Shown piece by piece: positions 10,828 to 18,986 of a DNA stretch of 64,000 bases; position 1 is the first letter of the stretch, and every line of letters starts with the position of its first letter. Position numbers and translations under genes: made by a program. The notes beneath the pieces were generated by a model that saw only the letters and a list, made by a program, of their open reading frames with translations, ran no database searches and was not told the DNA's origin. The stretch is from Nocardia paucivorans NBRC 100373 (GTDB lineage Bacteria; Actinomycetota; Actinomycetes; Mycobacteriales; Mycobacteriaceae). The stretch spans positions 1 to 64,000 of the forward strand of contig NZ_BAGE01000034.1 in NCBI RefSeq assembly GCF_000308675.1, read 5' to 3'.

Positions 10828-11826
10828 GTGACTTTCGACAACGCGCGGGGACTCCCGACCCCAGGCCGGCCGTCCTCCACGTCACCGATCGTCTCCGCGA
10901 CGCCGTCGGTCGTGCAGAGTTTGCACCAGTATTCCGGTACGGGAGTGCCATTTTCGGTGGAGTTCTCCCCACCCCGCGATGCCGAGGGCGAACAGCGGCT
11001 GTGGCGGGCGGTACGCACCTTCGAACGGATGCACCCCGCCTTCATCTCGATGACCTACGGCGCCGGCGGCACCACCCGCGACAACACCGTGCGGGTGACC
11101 GGGCAGCTCGCCCAGGACACCACCCTGCTGCCGGTGGCGCATCTCACCGCCGTCGGGCACAGTGTCGCCGAGCTGCGTTCCATCGTCGGCGCGTACGCAG
11201 ACTCCGGTATCCGCAATATCCTGGTGCTGCGCGGCGACCCCCCGGGCGATCCACTGGCGGAATGGCGCAGACACCCCGAAGGGGTCGAATACGCCGAGGA
11301 ACTGGTGCGCATCGTGCGCGACCTGGGTGACTTCCACGTCGGGGTGGCGTCCTTCCCGCAGGGGCATCACCGCTCACCGGACCTGGAAAGCGACACCGTT
11401 CACCTGGCGGCGAAACTGCGCGCGGGCGCCGAGTACTCGATCACCCAGATGTTCTTCGACGTCGAGGACTATCTGCGGTTGCGCGACCGGCTCATCGCCC
11501 ACGACCCGGTCGAGGGAGCCAAACCGATCATCCCCGAGCTGATGCCGATCACCTCGCTGCGCAGTGTGGCCCGCGCCGAACAACTGTGTGGGCGTCCGCT
11601 GCCGGAACGGGTGATGCAGCGGCTGCAGCGGGCGGCGGGCGACGGCCCGGAACCCGACCATGCCGCCGTTCGCGAGGTCGGTATCGAGATCGCCACCGAG
11701 ATGGGTCGCCGGCTCATCGCCGAGGGTGCCCCCTGCCTCCACTTCATCACCCTGAACTTCGCCAAGGCCACCAGCGAGGTGCTGGCCAACCTCGGATACG
11801 GGGAAGCGGTGCCGATCAGCGCCTGA
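10828..11826 (+). CDS. metF: Methylenetetrahydrofolate reductase
   Basis: It reduces 5,10-methylene-THF to 5-methyl-THF for methionine synthesis, using FAD. The 332-residue protein has the TIM-barrel pattern of the family: FSVEFSPPRD with catalytic Glu, FISMTYGAGGTTRD, HLTAVGHS, NILVLRGDPP, FHVGVASFPQGH, and YSITQMFFDVEDYLRLRDR. The protein is complete, ending in a conserved HFITLNFAKATSEVLANLG. It is divergent from the GGPP synthase gene, and its last 11 bp overlap the end of the convergent glycosyltransferase gene. Confidence 0.94.
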   Translation: MTFDNARGLPTPGRPSSTSPIVSATPSVVQSLHQYSGTGVPFSVEFSPPRDAEGEQRLWRAVRTFERMHPAFISMTYGAGGTTRDNTVRVTGQLAQDTTLLPVAHLTAVGHSVAELRSIVGAYADSGIRNILVLRGDPPGDPLAEWRRHPEGVEYAEELVRIVRDLGDFHVGVASFPQGHHRSPDLESDTVHLAAKLRAGAEYSITQMFFDVEDYLRLRDRLIAHDPVEGAKPIIPELMPITSLRSVARAEQLCGRPLPERVMQRLQRAAGDGPEPDHAAVREVGIEIATEMGRRLIAEGAPCLHFITLNFAKATSEVLANLGYGEAVPISA

Positions 11827-13042
11827 ACCCGCCGTGCCGCACCGGCCGGTCGGGCCGCGGCGCCAACCGCCGTCCCTTCCAGCTCAGCGTGTCCCGGCGT
11901 CGGGCTCGATGCGAGCGCGCCCACAACAGCAGATACCCGGCGATCGATACCGGATGTGCCGCCGCGGCCACGATATCCGGACCGCGAGGCCGACCCCCGC
12001 GGTCGACGGATGCCGCCATCAGCCGTCCCGCGACGGCCGCGGCATACCCGAGCATGCCGATCCGCCGTAGCCGGCCGCGCCCCAGCACGGCCGCCGCCGG
12101 AGGCAACCAATACGCCAGTGCCGCCACCACGGCCACCGCCACCCCACCCGCCGCCGAGCCGCCGTAGGCGGACCACAACCACCGGGTGTATCCCGCCTCG
12201 ACCTCGGCCGCCCCGCGATACATCCGGGTCGCGGCCAGTCCGCCCGCGGTCGCCGCCGCCGTGCGGTAACCGGCTCGGCGCAGAACGCGGGCGATATCGA
12301 GGTCCTCGGTGACGCTGTCCGCCACCGCCGCATGTCCCCCGATCGATCGGTAGGCGGCGGTATCGACCACCAGGAACTGGCCGCAGGCCACCACCGTCGA
12401 CGGCCGCCGCCCACGATCGGTGGCCACCACCGGCAGGGTGGAGGCCCACGACCAGCACAGCAGTGGTTGGACGAGCCATTCGGCCATGGACGCGGCCCGC
12501 TGTCGGGGCCACGGCGACAGCAGCGCCACATTCCGCTCGCGGAGTTGCCCCACCGCCGCGGCCACGGCCGTCGGTGCGAGCCGCACATCGGCGTCCACGA
12601 AGACCAGCACGGTGGGCTCGGATTCCGGGGTCGCCGCGGCGGTGCGGGCCCGGTCGGCGAGTTGCGCGCAGGCCGCGGACTTGCCCGTCCAACCGGTCGG
12701 TGGCGCGGCGGGGCCGTGGACGAGGACACAGCGTGAATCGCCGGCCATGGCCGCCCGCGCCGCCGCGGCCGTTCCGTCGGTGGAGGCGTCGTCCAGGACC
12801 AATACCCGTAGTCGGGACACCCCGGTCTGCGCGCGCAGATCCCGGATCAGCCGGGGGAGGCGATCGGCTTCGTCGCGGGCGGGAACGCACACCGTCACCG
12901 GTTCGTCGACCGGCGCCGGATGACGGGACAGCCGGGGCAGGGTCAGCCGATTCCAGATGGTGAGGGCGCAGCCCAACAGGGCGATACCGGTTCCGCAGCC
13001 GGCCGCACGCGTGACGGCCCGGCCGGCCGCAGCGGATGACAT
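11816..13042 (-). CDS. GT2-family glycosyltransferase, probably carotenoid glycosylation
   Basis: A 408-residue membrane-associated glycosyltransferase. After one N-terminal hydrophobic segment, a GT-A fold shows VTVCVPARDEADRL, VLVLDDASTDG (DD at 84-85), FVDADVR as the DxD metal site, and TEDLDIARVLRRAGY. Two or more hydrophobic helices close the C-terminus. The layout resembles CrtQ-like glycosyltransferases that add sugar to carotenoids, and the CruF and CrtI/CrtO-like genes nearby support that role. The sugar and acceptor cannot be read from sequence. The stop overlaps metF by 11 bp, and lppM lies 7 bp upstream, so the two are probably cotranscribed. Confidence 0.75.
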   Translation of the reverse strand: MSSAAAGRAVTRAAGCGTGIALLGCALTIWNRLTLPRLSRHPAPVDEPVTVCVPARDEADRLPRLIRDLRAQTGVSRLRVLVLDDASTDGTAAAARAAMAGDSRCVLVHGPAAPPTGWTGKSAACAQLADRARTAAATPESEPTVLVFVDADVRLAPTAVAAAVGQLRERNVALLSPWPRQRAASMAEWLVQPLLCWSWASTLPVVATDRGRRPSTVVACGQFLVVDTAAYRSIGGHAAVADSVTEDLDIARVLRRAGYRTAAATAGGLAATRMYRGAAEVEAGYTRWLWSAYGGSAAGGVAVAVVAALAYWLPPAAAVLGRGRLRRIGMLGYAAAVAGRLMAASVDRGGRPRGPDIVAAAAHPVSIAGYLLLWARSHRARRRDTLSWKGRRLAPRPDRPVRHGGFRR

Positions 13043-13049
13043 CGACCGT

Positions 13050-13865
13050 CTACTCGGGATTGCGGACCAGCTCCCACCAGCGGCGTAGCGAGAATCCCTG
13101 CGGTGCGCCCGGTGCCGGCGGGTTGCGGTCGAGATAGGCCAGCGCCGCGATCAGCGCCGCGACGGCCAGGGTGACTCCCCCGACGATGCCCGCCCAGCCG
13201 GCGAACGAGCGGGTATTCGGATCGGCGTAGCCGACCTCGGCACGAATGAGGCTCACCTCGCCGGGCGGCATCTTCCAGGTGACGATGGTGTCGCCCTCGC
13301 GGGTTCCGTTGGTTCTGCCGACTCGGGTGGGGAAGGCCACGCTGAGTTGAACGTCCGAACCGTGGGGCGGCACGGATTCCAGATCGACCCGGCCCTCCAG
13401 GGTGACCAGATCGCCACTGCGCCGGAATTCGAGCTGGAACATCCCCTGCGCCTGGTCCGACATCTGGGACAACTGTTGTACCTCGCCGAAATTCAGATCG
13501 TCGAAGTACACCTCACTGCCCACATAGCCGTCCTGGTTGTACGGCTCGACCCGGACCCGACCGGCCAGCGACTCCGGCGCCTTCAGTTCCGGTCCCTTGT
13601 CCTCACCGTTCTCCGGCACCACGGCGGCCACGATCCGCCCGGACACCCGGTCGTTGGACGACACACCCATGGAGGTCTGCAACCGCAGGCAGCCGGCGAG
13701 CGCGGGCACCATCAGCGCCGTCAGCAGAACCAACGCCGCCACCCGGACCCGTCGGCGTGCTCGACCGAAACGAAAAGGGAGATTTCGCGAAGGCAGCGGG
13801 CTCGACCATCGGACCGGGGTATCGGGTGTCGGGGGAACGGGACTCGGCTGTTGCACGGATGACAT
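13050..13865 (-). CDS. lppM: Lipoprotein LppM family
   Basis: A 271-residue lipoprotein with a long basic N-terminus, a hydrophobic stretch and the lipobox LAGC with Cys59. A beta-rich exported domain follows, then a C-terminal membrane helix (about 222-245) and a short basic tail ending in RRWWELVRNPE. M. tuberculosis LppM (Rv2171), in the equivalent neighbourhood, is a two-part lipoprotein linked to surface mannolipid handling and phagosome trafficking. That link is family knowledge, not something visible here. Position between cruF and the glycosyltransferase suggests cotranscription. A start closer to the signal peptide is possible. Confidence 0.82.
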   Translation of the reverse strand: MSSVQQPSPVPPTPDTPVRWSSPLPSRNLPFRFGRARRRVRVAALVLLTALMVPALAGCLRLQTSMGVSSNDRVSGRIVAAVVPENGEDKGPELKAPESLAGRVRVEPYNQDGYVGSEVYFDDLNFGEVQQLSQMSDQAQGMFQLEFRRSGDLVTLEGRVDLESVPPHGSDVQLSVAFPTRVGRTNGTREGDTIVTWKMPPGEVSLIRAEVGYADPNTRSFAGWAGIVGGVTLAVAALIAALAYLDRNPPAPGAPQGFSLRRWWELVRNPE

Positions 13866-13925
13866 CGTGCCAGGCTTCCCACCGCGCCTGCCACGCGACG
13901 GGCGCAGGCATGCGAGAGTGAGATC

Positions 13926-14738
13926 TCACCGCCGCGCCGTGACGGGAATCCGATCCGTCCGGGCCTGCCGCACCAGGTGGGCCAGTAGTGGAATCCCGAG
14001 CACGGCCAGTCCGACGAAGCCGTAGACCGCGGAGTGGGGCAGGCCGAGGAACACCGCGTGCGCCAGCGTGGAACCGAGCCAGGTCCACAGGAATACCCCC
14101 ACCGGTACGGCAACCGAGACATCTCGTTCCGGTGCGGTGCGTTCCCACAGCATCACGGCTCCGGCCATGATGGCCGCCACCGCGAACCAGCCCAGATAAT
14201 TCGTATACGGAATGGGATCCGGTCCGGGCAGACCGGCGTCGGTCACGCACCAGCGCCAATGCCCGTCGGCGACCATCTGGGGATCCAGGAACAGATCCCA
14301 GCCCACCGCCCCGAGCGCCGTCGCGCCGACCCGATGCGCCGGACCGTCGGTCAGCAGCCCGGCGACCACCCAGATCGGATAGAGTCCTCCCGTCCACGCC
14401 AGTGGGACCACCAGCGGCACATCGGCAATCGCCGGTCCGAGTCGATCGAGGGCGTAGTCGTAACAGCCGAACGGTATCCCGGTCGCGGTGCCGATCGCTT
14501 CCACCACCCACCCGAGACCCGACACGATTACCAGAAATCCCACCGCATACCGGGTTCCGCGCGCCACGGCCGCATGTGCCAGCGCCGTCCCCGCGGACAA
14601 CAGCACCACCGCCACCGTCACCCGATCGCGGGCGGCTCCGGTGGTGAGCGGATAACAGATCTGCGCGACAACCAGCAGCACCGCCAACCCGAAGGGGGCC
14701 GCCTCGTATCGGCTCGCGGCGACCATCCGGCCGGTCAT
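13926..14738 (-). CDS. cruF: CruF-type carotenoid hydratase (integral membrane)
   Basis: A 270-residue, very hydrophobic protein with about seven membrane segments. It carries the family pattern GWVVEAIGTATGIPFGCYDY, VPLVVPLAWTGG, GWDLFLDPQMV.DGHWRW and PYTNYLGWFAVA, characteristic of the CruF/DUF422 carotenoid 1,2-hydratase family. CruF proteins add water to the terminal psi ends of acyclic carotenoids such as lycopene. The ATG overlaps the stop of the upstream CrtI/CrtO-like gene (ATGA), showing coupling. The final substrate is an inference from the cluster. Confidence 0.82.
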   Translation of the reverse strand: MTGRMVAASRYEAAPFGLAVLLVVAQICYPLTTGAARDRVTVAVVLLSAGTALAHAAVARGTRYAVGFLVIVSGLGWVVEAIGTATGIPFGCYDYALDRLGPAIADVPLVVPLAWTGGLYPIWVVAGLLTDGPAHRVGATALGAVGWDLFLDPQMVADGHWRWCVTDAGLPGPDPIPYTNYLGWFAVAAIMAGAVMLWERTAPERDVSVAVPVGVFLWTWLGSTLAHAVFLGLPHSAVYGFVGLAVLGIPLLAHLVRQARTDRIPVTARR

Positions 14739-16300
14739 CGGCGCAGCAGGCGCCGGATACCGCGGTCGTCCCGCAACACCAGCCGGGCCGCGGTGCGGCC
14801 GCTCGCCCCGGAGACCCCGCCGCCGGGATGGGTGGAGGCACCGGTGAGATACAGACCGGGCGCGCCGGGCACCCGCTGCCCGGACAGCTCCGGCAGCGGC
14901 CGCCACATCATCATCTGGTCCAGCGCCATCTCCACATGCATGACATTGCCGCCGCGCAGACCCAGCTCGCGTTCCAGGTCGACCGGGGTCTGCACATAGC
15001 GGCGCAGCACGGTGTCGGCGAAGCCGGGGGCATAGCGGTCGACCTCGGCGATGATCTGGTCGGCCGCGCCGTCCGCCCGCGCGGCCCAGTCGCCGCCGTC
15101 GGCGAGCCGATAGGGATGCCATTGCGCCCACAGCGACAGTTGGTGTTCGCCGGGAGCGGCGATGGTCGGATCCAACGCGCTGAAACTCATGGCCAGCACC
15201 ACGGGCCGCGGGGGAAGCAGACCACCCAGGGCCGCGCCGTGCGCCAGCCGCAGCTGCTGTCGATCCGACACCAACAATTGCAGACCGGTCGCGGATTCGG
15301 TCGTCGGGGCGTCCGGATAGCCGGGCAGCGCGCTCGTCGCGGCGCGCACGACCATACCGATCCCGGGGCCCACCCGGATACGCCGACACCATCCGTCGAG
15401 GACGTCGGCGTCGAAGTCACCGGCGCGCAGCAGGTCCAAGGTGGTGAGCACATGGGTTCCGGAGATCACCGTGCGGGCGCGCAGCTCCTGCCCCGTGGCG
15501 GTGCGAACCCGCCAGCCCGCCCCGTCGCGGATGAGTGCGGTGACCTCCGTGCCCGCCGTCACCTCGCCGCCGTCGGCGCGCAACCGGCTCACCAAGGCCT
15601 CGGTGAGGGCGCCGCTGCCGCCCACCGCCCGCCCCGGTGGGATACGGTGCATGAGCGCGGCGAATCCGACCATCGGGGCGGTTCCCGGTTCCGACATCGG
15701 GGGGCCGGACTGCGCCCCGAACCAGGCCAGTGCCGCCTTGAGCCGCTCGTCGTCGAAGAACGAGTCCAACAGGGCGTCCCCGGACTGGAGGAATTCGCGG
15801 GAGAGCGCGCTGCCGCCGTCACCGGTGTCCAGCCCCCAGAACGAGCGCAGCAGATGGCCCGGTGTGGGGCCCGCGCCGAATGCCCGCATGACCCGTGCAC
15901 CGCGCGGTCCCCAGATCTGCACGAATCGCCGATAGGCGTCGGCGTCGCGTTCGGAACAGGCGGCGGCGATCGAGGCGCAGGTGCGGTCGAGGTCGCGGTG
16001 GAAGACGATCGGTGCGGCGCCCGTCCGCGGGCACGCGGGGGCGAAACCCCAGGGGTCGCAGTCGAGATAGCGCAGCCCGAAGCGGGCCAGCTCCAGTTCC
16101 TCGATGATGCCGGTGTGCCGGATCATCAGATGGGCCGATGAGCCCCGATCGACCCGATGTCCGGGCAGGCGGGGAACCGTCGACACCGCCCCACCCAGCA
16201 CCTCGTCACGTTCGAGCACCCGCACCCGGTAACCGGCCCGTGCCAGATAACAGGCCGCGACCAGCGCATTGTGGCCCGACCCGACAACCAGAACACTCAC
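14735..16300 (-). CDS. Second CrtI/CrtO-like FAD-dependent carotenoid oxidoreductase
   Basis: A 521-residue flavoprotein with an N-terminal VSVLVVGSGHNALVAACYLARAG and VLERDEVLGGAVST. The C-terminal carotenoid-dehydrogenase signature is GLYLTGASTHPGGGVSGASGR. The GSGHNAL start and SSAHLMIRHTGIIEEL segment resemble the CrtO/PYROXD2 branch more than plain CrtI, so a ketolase or end-group desaturase acting with CruF is plausible. GTG 16300 lies 7 bp after the GNAT stop and the 3' end overlaps cruF, indicating one operon. The exact reaction is unresolved. Confidence 0.75.
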   Translation of the reverse strand: MSVLVVGSGHNALVAACYLARAGYRVRVLERDEVLGGAVSTVPRLPGHRVDRGSSAHLMIRHTGIIEELELARFGLRYLDCDPWGFAPACPRTGAAPIVFHRDLDRTCASIAAACSERDADAYRRFVQIWGPRGARVMRAFGAGPTPGHLLRSFWGLDTGDGGSALSREFLQSGDALLDSFFDDERLKAALAWFGAQSGPPMSEPGTAPMVGFAALMHRIPPGRAVGGSGALTEALVSRLRADGGEVTAGTEVTALIRDGAGWRVRTATGQELRARTVISGTHVLTTLDLLRAGDFDADVLDGWCRRIRVGPGIGMVVRAATSALPGYPDAPTTESATGLQLLVSDRQQLRLAHGAALGGLLPPRPVVLAMSFSALDPTIAAPGEHQLSLWAQWHPYRLADGGDWAARADGAADQIIAEVDRYAPGFADTVLRRYVQTPVDLERELGLRGGNVMHVEMALDQMMMWRPLPELSGQRVPGAPGLYLTGASTHPGGGVSGASGRTAARLVLRDDRGIRRLLRR

Positions 16301-16307
16301 GACGGCA

Positions 16308-16919
16308 CTACAGGGGCAGCGAGCGCCCGAGAATGGCGAAACGACGGTTGTCGCCCGCGAAGACGAAGTTGCGCAGTACGTCGCGGAAGCCCTGGCGCCG
16401 GTACAACCGCCAGGCCCGGTTGGCCTCCGCCTCCACCTCGGGCGTGGACAGCAGCACCGAGCGTTCGGGTCGCTCGGCCAACAGCCGCTCCAACAGGACC
16501 GAGCCGATACCGCGTCCCTGGGCGGTGGGGTGGACGTGCAGTTCGGTGAGCTCGAAATAGTCGCCGAGCATATTGCGGATGGCCGCCTCCGGCCAGCCCG
16601 CGTGCCGCATCCCCGCGTGGACCTGCTGTTGCCACCACTGATGCGGTGCGCCGTGATAGCCGTAGCCGATCGCCACCAGGGGGGATCGGCGCAGGTCGAT
16701 GCGGCCGGACTCGTCGGGGACGACCGCGGCCACCGCCTGCCAGCCGGTGCGGGTGGTGTGTTCGGTCCACATGGGCGCGCGATGGTGTTCGGTGCCGCGC
16801 GGATACTCCATGGCCGCGACATACACCGCGAGCGCGTCGTGCAGCCGCGCGCGCAGTTCCGCGACCGACAGGTCGACGACGACCGGTGCGGGCAGATGGT
16901 CGGTCTCGAGGGCGGTCAT
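16308..16919 (-). CDS. GNAT-family N-acetyltransferase, Rv2170 type
   Basis: A 203-residue protein with a GNAT acetyl-CoA site: LTELHVHPTAQGRGIGSVLLERLLAERP, where QGRGIG is the R/Q-x-x-G-x-G/A pyrophosphate loop, then EANRAWRLYRRQGFRDVLRNFVFAGDNRRFAILGRSLPL. M. tuberculosis Rv2170, at the same locus, has been described as a lysine/isocitrate-dehydrogenase-type acetyltransferase; that is outside knowledge and may not transfer. The gene heads the minus-strand operon with the CrtO-like gene and cruF and is divergent from the HEPN gene across 183 bp. The Trp-rich segment around residue 90 is unusual for short GNATs. Confidence 0.82.
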   Translation of the reverse strand: MTALETDHLPAPVVVDLSVAELRARLHDALAVYVAAMEYPRGTEHHRAPMWTEHTTRTGWQAVAAVVPDESGRIDLRRSPLVAIGYGYHGAPHQWWQQQVHAGMRHAGWPEAAIRNMLGDYFELTELHVHPTAQGRGIGSVLLERLLAERPERSVLLSTPEVEAEANRAWRLYRRQGFRDVLRNFVFAGDNRRFAILGRSLPL

Positions 16920-17102
16920 GGCTCTTTCACGGTCTGTCCTGGCGCTACCCGAACGTGGGCGCGCAAAATTGTCGGTGGTGCTCTCTATATTCAAGCTCGA
17001 GCCAAACGTTCGAATACCTGTTCGGTCTCCGCGGTGCTCGACCAGCCTGCCATATCAGCGGGTCACCGTGGTGGTTGGTGGGTAACCGATGGAAGGAGGG
17101 CT

Positions 17103-17543
17103 ATGTCGGGTCGAAGTGTTCATCCGGGACAGCCCGGCCGGGCGGGGATGTTGCTACGACGCGCCGACGGACTGCTGATGCAGGCGGCGGGCGAGCGGGA
17201 TCCTCGGGAACGATTCCGCACCGCCTACCTGGGCGCACTGCGCGGTGCGGGGGCGGTACTGGCGCTCACCGGCGCCGATCGGGCGCCGCGAGCGAGCTCG
17301 CGCAATGCGTGGGTGATGCTACAACGTGCCGCGCCCGAATTCATCATGTGGGCCGACTACTTCAGCGGACACTCCGATACTCGGGCGGCGCTGGAGGCCG
17401 GGATACCGCGGGAGGTCGACGAGGACCAGGCGGACGAGTTCTGTTCCCGGGTCGCCGCCTTCCTGCACGATGTGGAGGATCTGGTCGCTCCGGTCGGTCG
17501 GTTGCGGGCCGCGGAAGATCACAGCGCCGCAAACGACCGGTGA
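17103..17543 (+). CDS. SAV_6107-family HEPN-domain protein
   Basis: A 146-residue, mostly helical protein. The middle holds ERFRTAYLGALRGAGAVLALTGADRAPRASSRNAWVMLQRAAPEF, the pattern of the actinobacterial SAV_6107-type HEPN family, followed by WADYFSGHSDTRAALEAG. GGAGG stands 4-5 nt before the ATG. HEPN domains often bind nucleotides or cleave RNA, but no R-x4-6-H catalytic motif is obvious, so no activity is assigned. It precedes the DUF3040 gene, the same order as around mycobacterial mraZ. Confidence 0.72.
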   Translation: MSGRSVHPGQPGRAGMLLRRADGLLMQAAGERDPRERFRTAYLGALRGAGAVLALTGADRAPRASSRNAWVMLQRAAPEFIMWADYFSGHSDTRAALEAGIPREVDEDQADEFCSRVAAFLHDVEDLVAPVGRLRAAEDHSAANDR

Positions 17544-17603
17544 GTTATCGGAGAGTAGGTGGTACGGCTCTGACCGAACTCGTATCATTGGTGTCAGATA
17601 GCC

Positions 17604-17649
17604 GCCAAGGGGTTATCTGCCGTCGACCCGGAGACGGCAGCCACGTCCT
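17604..17649 (+). other. Two adjacent hairpins in the DUF3040 gene leader
   Basis: An imperfect hairpin (CAGATAgCC with GGtTATCTG) is followed at once by a perfect 7-bp hairpin, TGCCGTC 17628-17634 with GACGGCA 17643-17649. Both sit between a TATCAT -10-like box (17583-17588) and the SD of the next gene. This may be a structured 5' leader or an attenuator; no known riboswitch class was recognised. Confidence 0.35.
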
Positions 17650-17667
17650 AGTGCCGGGGGAGGTACC

Positions 17668-18087
17668 GTGCCACTCTCCGAGCACGAGCAGCGCATGCTC
17701 GAACAGATCGAGAGCGCTCTCTATGCTGAGGATCCGAAGTTCGCCTCGTCCGTCCGTGGCGGACGTCTCCGAACGACATCGAGTCGCCGTAGACTTCAGG
17801 CTGCGGCGTTGTTCGTCATCGGTCTGTTTCTGCTCGTCGCGGGTATCGCCGCTCCGGTGAAGCCCGGTGGTTTTCCGATCATCAGTCTGGTCGGTTTCAT
17901 CGTCATGTTCGGTGCCGGCGTGCTCATGCTGCTCGGCAGCGACTCCAAACGAGCCCCGGGCAGCGGTGGGGGCAACTCCTCCGTGACCTCCTTGGGTTCG
18001 CCCGGTGGTCGAGGTCGACAGCGCCGTGCCGGCGGGTTCTCCGAGCGCATGGAGGATCGCTTCCGTAGAAGGTTCGAGCAGGACTGA
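17668..18087 (+). CDS. DUF3040-family membrane protein, Rv2169c type
   Basis: A 139-residue protein starting MPLSEHEQRMLEQIESALYAEDPKFA, the diagnostic N-terminus of the DUF3040 family. Two membrane helices follow (about 44-64 and 70-90), then a basic, Gly/Ser-rich cytoplasmic tail rich in Arg. GTG 17668 is preceded by GGGGGAGG. The family has no established biochemical role. The location immediately before mraZ is conserved in mycobacteria, so an envelope or division link is plausible but unproven. Confidence 0.85.
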   Translation: MPLSEHEQRMLEQIESALYAEDPKFASSVRGGRLRTTSSRRRLQAAALFVIGLFLLVAGIAAPVKPGGFPIISLVGFIVMFGAGVLMLLGSDSKRAPGSGGGNSSVTSLGSPGGRGRQRRAGGFSERMEDRFRRRFEQD

Positions 18088-18112
18088 CCACGGAGCCTCG
18101 TAGCAGGTATTC

Positions 18113-18161
18113 CGCGAACGGCGGTGCCACACCGAGAGCCGGTGTGGCACCGCCGTTCGCG
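18113..18161 (+). terminator. Very strong hairpin terminator after the DUF3040 gene
   Basis: A perfect 21-bp stem (18113-18133 with 18141-18161) encloses a 7-nt loop and begins 25 bp after the stop codon. There is no long T-run, as is common for actinobacterial hairpins. It insulates the mraZ promoter from upstream reading. Confidence 0.85.
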
Positions 18162-18355
18162 TCGTATCCACTTCCGTTTCCCGGATCCGTTCCGCCGGTG
18201 TGAACACGACTTCACATCGTCTCCCACATCCCCCCACCGCCGGGATCGCGTCGGTGATCGCCGCCTGTCCGAAACGTCCCGAGCGGCATGTTTGCTGGAA
18301 GTTTTCGGGCCTGTCCGTGGCTCGAGGCGATGACGCGCGGAGGGAGGCAGGACGT

Positions 18356-18385
18356 ATGAAGCTTCTCCACCGTGGTGATAGCTGA
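18356..18385 (+). CDS. Possible nine-residue leader peptide upstream of mraZ
   Basis: ATG 18356 has an excellent SD (AGGGAGG at 18341-18347, 8 nt upstream) and encodes MKLLHRGDS then TGA. It may be a leader peptide or a remnant gene start; no transcript or conservation evidence is visible in the sequence alone. Confidence 0.2.
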   Translation: MKLLHRGDS

Positions 18386-18437
18386 GATGACCTGCGGAAT
18401 CGGCGAATCGGGGAGGGAGATCACCCCGTGTTTCGAT

Positions 18438-18469
18438 TGAAAGTGGGGGAAAGTGGGGTAATGTGGAGC
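18438..18469 (+). promoter_or_regulatory. mraZ promoter with three overlapping MraZ boxes
   Basis: TTGAAA (18438-18443) and TAATGT (18460-18465) are separated by 16 bp. Across this promoter lie three repeats at exact 10-bp period: TGGGG at 18445 and 18455 and TGGAG at 18465. MraZ is known to bind tandem TGGGN boxes before its own gene, so this is the predicted autoregulatory operator of the dcw cluster. The second and third boxes overlap the spacer and -10, which fits repression. Confidence 0.85.
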
Positions 18470-18554
18470 GCGCACTACAGGAGAGGCCGAAAGGCACTCG
18501 GCCGGAACATCCGGCCACACATCAGCCGAGGTGGTCCGGTAGGGAGGTATCGGG

Positions 18555-18986
18555 GTGTTTCTCGGTACCTACACACCACGGCTGGACGACAAAGGGCGAC
18601 TCACGTTGCCGGCGAAGTTTCGAGACGATCTGGCGGGAGGGTTGATGGTCACGAAGGGACAGGACCACAGCCTTGCCGTGTACCCCAGAGAGGAATTCGC
18701 CGCGCTCGCCCGTCGGGCCGCCGCGGCCTCTCGGAGCAACCCGAAGGCGCGTGCGTTCGTTCGGGCGCTTGCGGCCGGTACGGACGAGCAGCGACTGGAC
18801 GCTCAGGGTCGGATCGTGTTGTCGGCGGAGCATCGACGTTACGCGGGCCTCGATCGAGACTGCGTGGTGATCGGTTCGGTCGACTTTCTGGAGATATGGG
18901 ATAAGCAGGCTTGGGAGTCCTACCTCGCCGAGCACGAGGAGGACTACGCACAAGCGAGAGACGAGGCGCTGGGCGGGATTTTCTAG
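18555..18986 (+). CDS. mraZ: Transcriptional regulator MraZ
   Basis: A 143-residue protein with two AbrB-like repeats: [25 protein letters not shown] at the N-terminus and [31 protein letters not shown] in the second half. Each carries the D-x-x-G-R DNA-contact motif. MraZ forms a ring-shaped oligomer and controls the dcw operon by binding TGGGN repeats, which are present in its own promoter here. The GTG start has AGGGAGG upstream. A 245-bp gap separates it from rsmH, unusually wide within this otherwise tight cluster. Confidence 0.96.
   Translation: MFLGTYTPRLDDKGRLTLPAKFRDDLAGGLMVTKGQDHSLAVYPREEFAALARRAAAASRSNPKARAFVRALAAGTDEQRLDAQGRIVLSAEHRRYAGLDRDCVVIGSVDFLEIWDKQAWESYLAEHEEDYAQARDEALGGIF

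Larger units (their letters stand above)
18088..18437. other. Non-coding spacer between the DUF3040 gene and the mraZ promoter
   Basis: After the terminator at 18113-18161 this spacer holds an inverted repeat, TGTGAA-N6-TTCACA at 18199-18216, and a nine-codon open frame with a strong SD at 18356. The rest shows no gene or recognised element. Confidence 0.6.

Noticed and set aside
13918..13929. 12-bp perfect palindrome GTGAGATCTCAC over the cruF stop codon
   Set aside because: It is short, overlaps coding sequence, and has no promoter element nearby. It may be chance.
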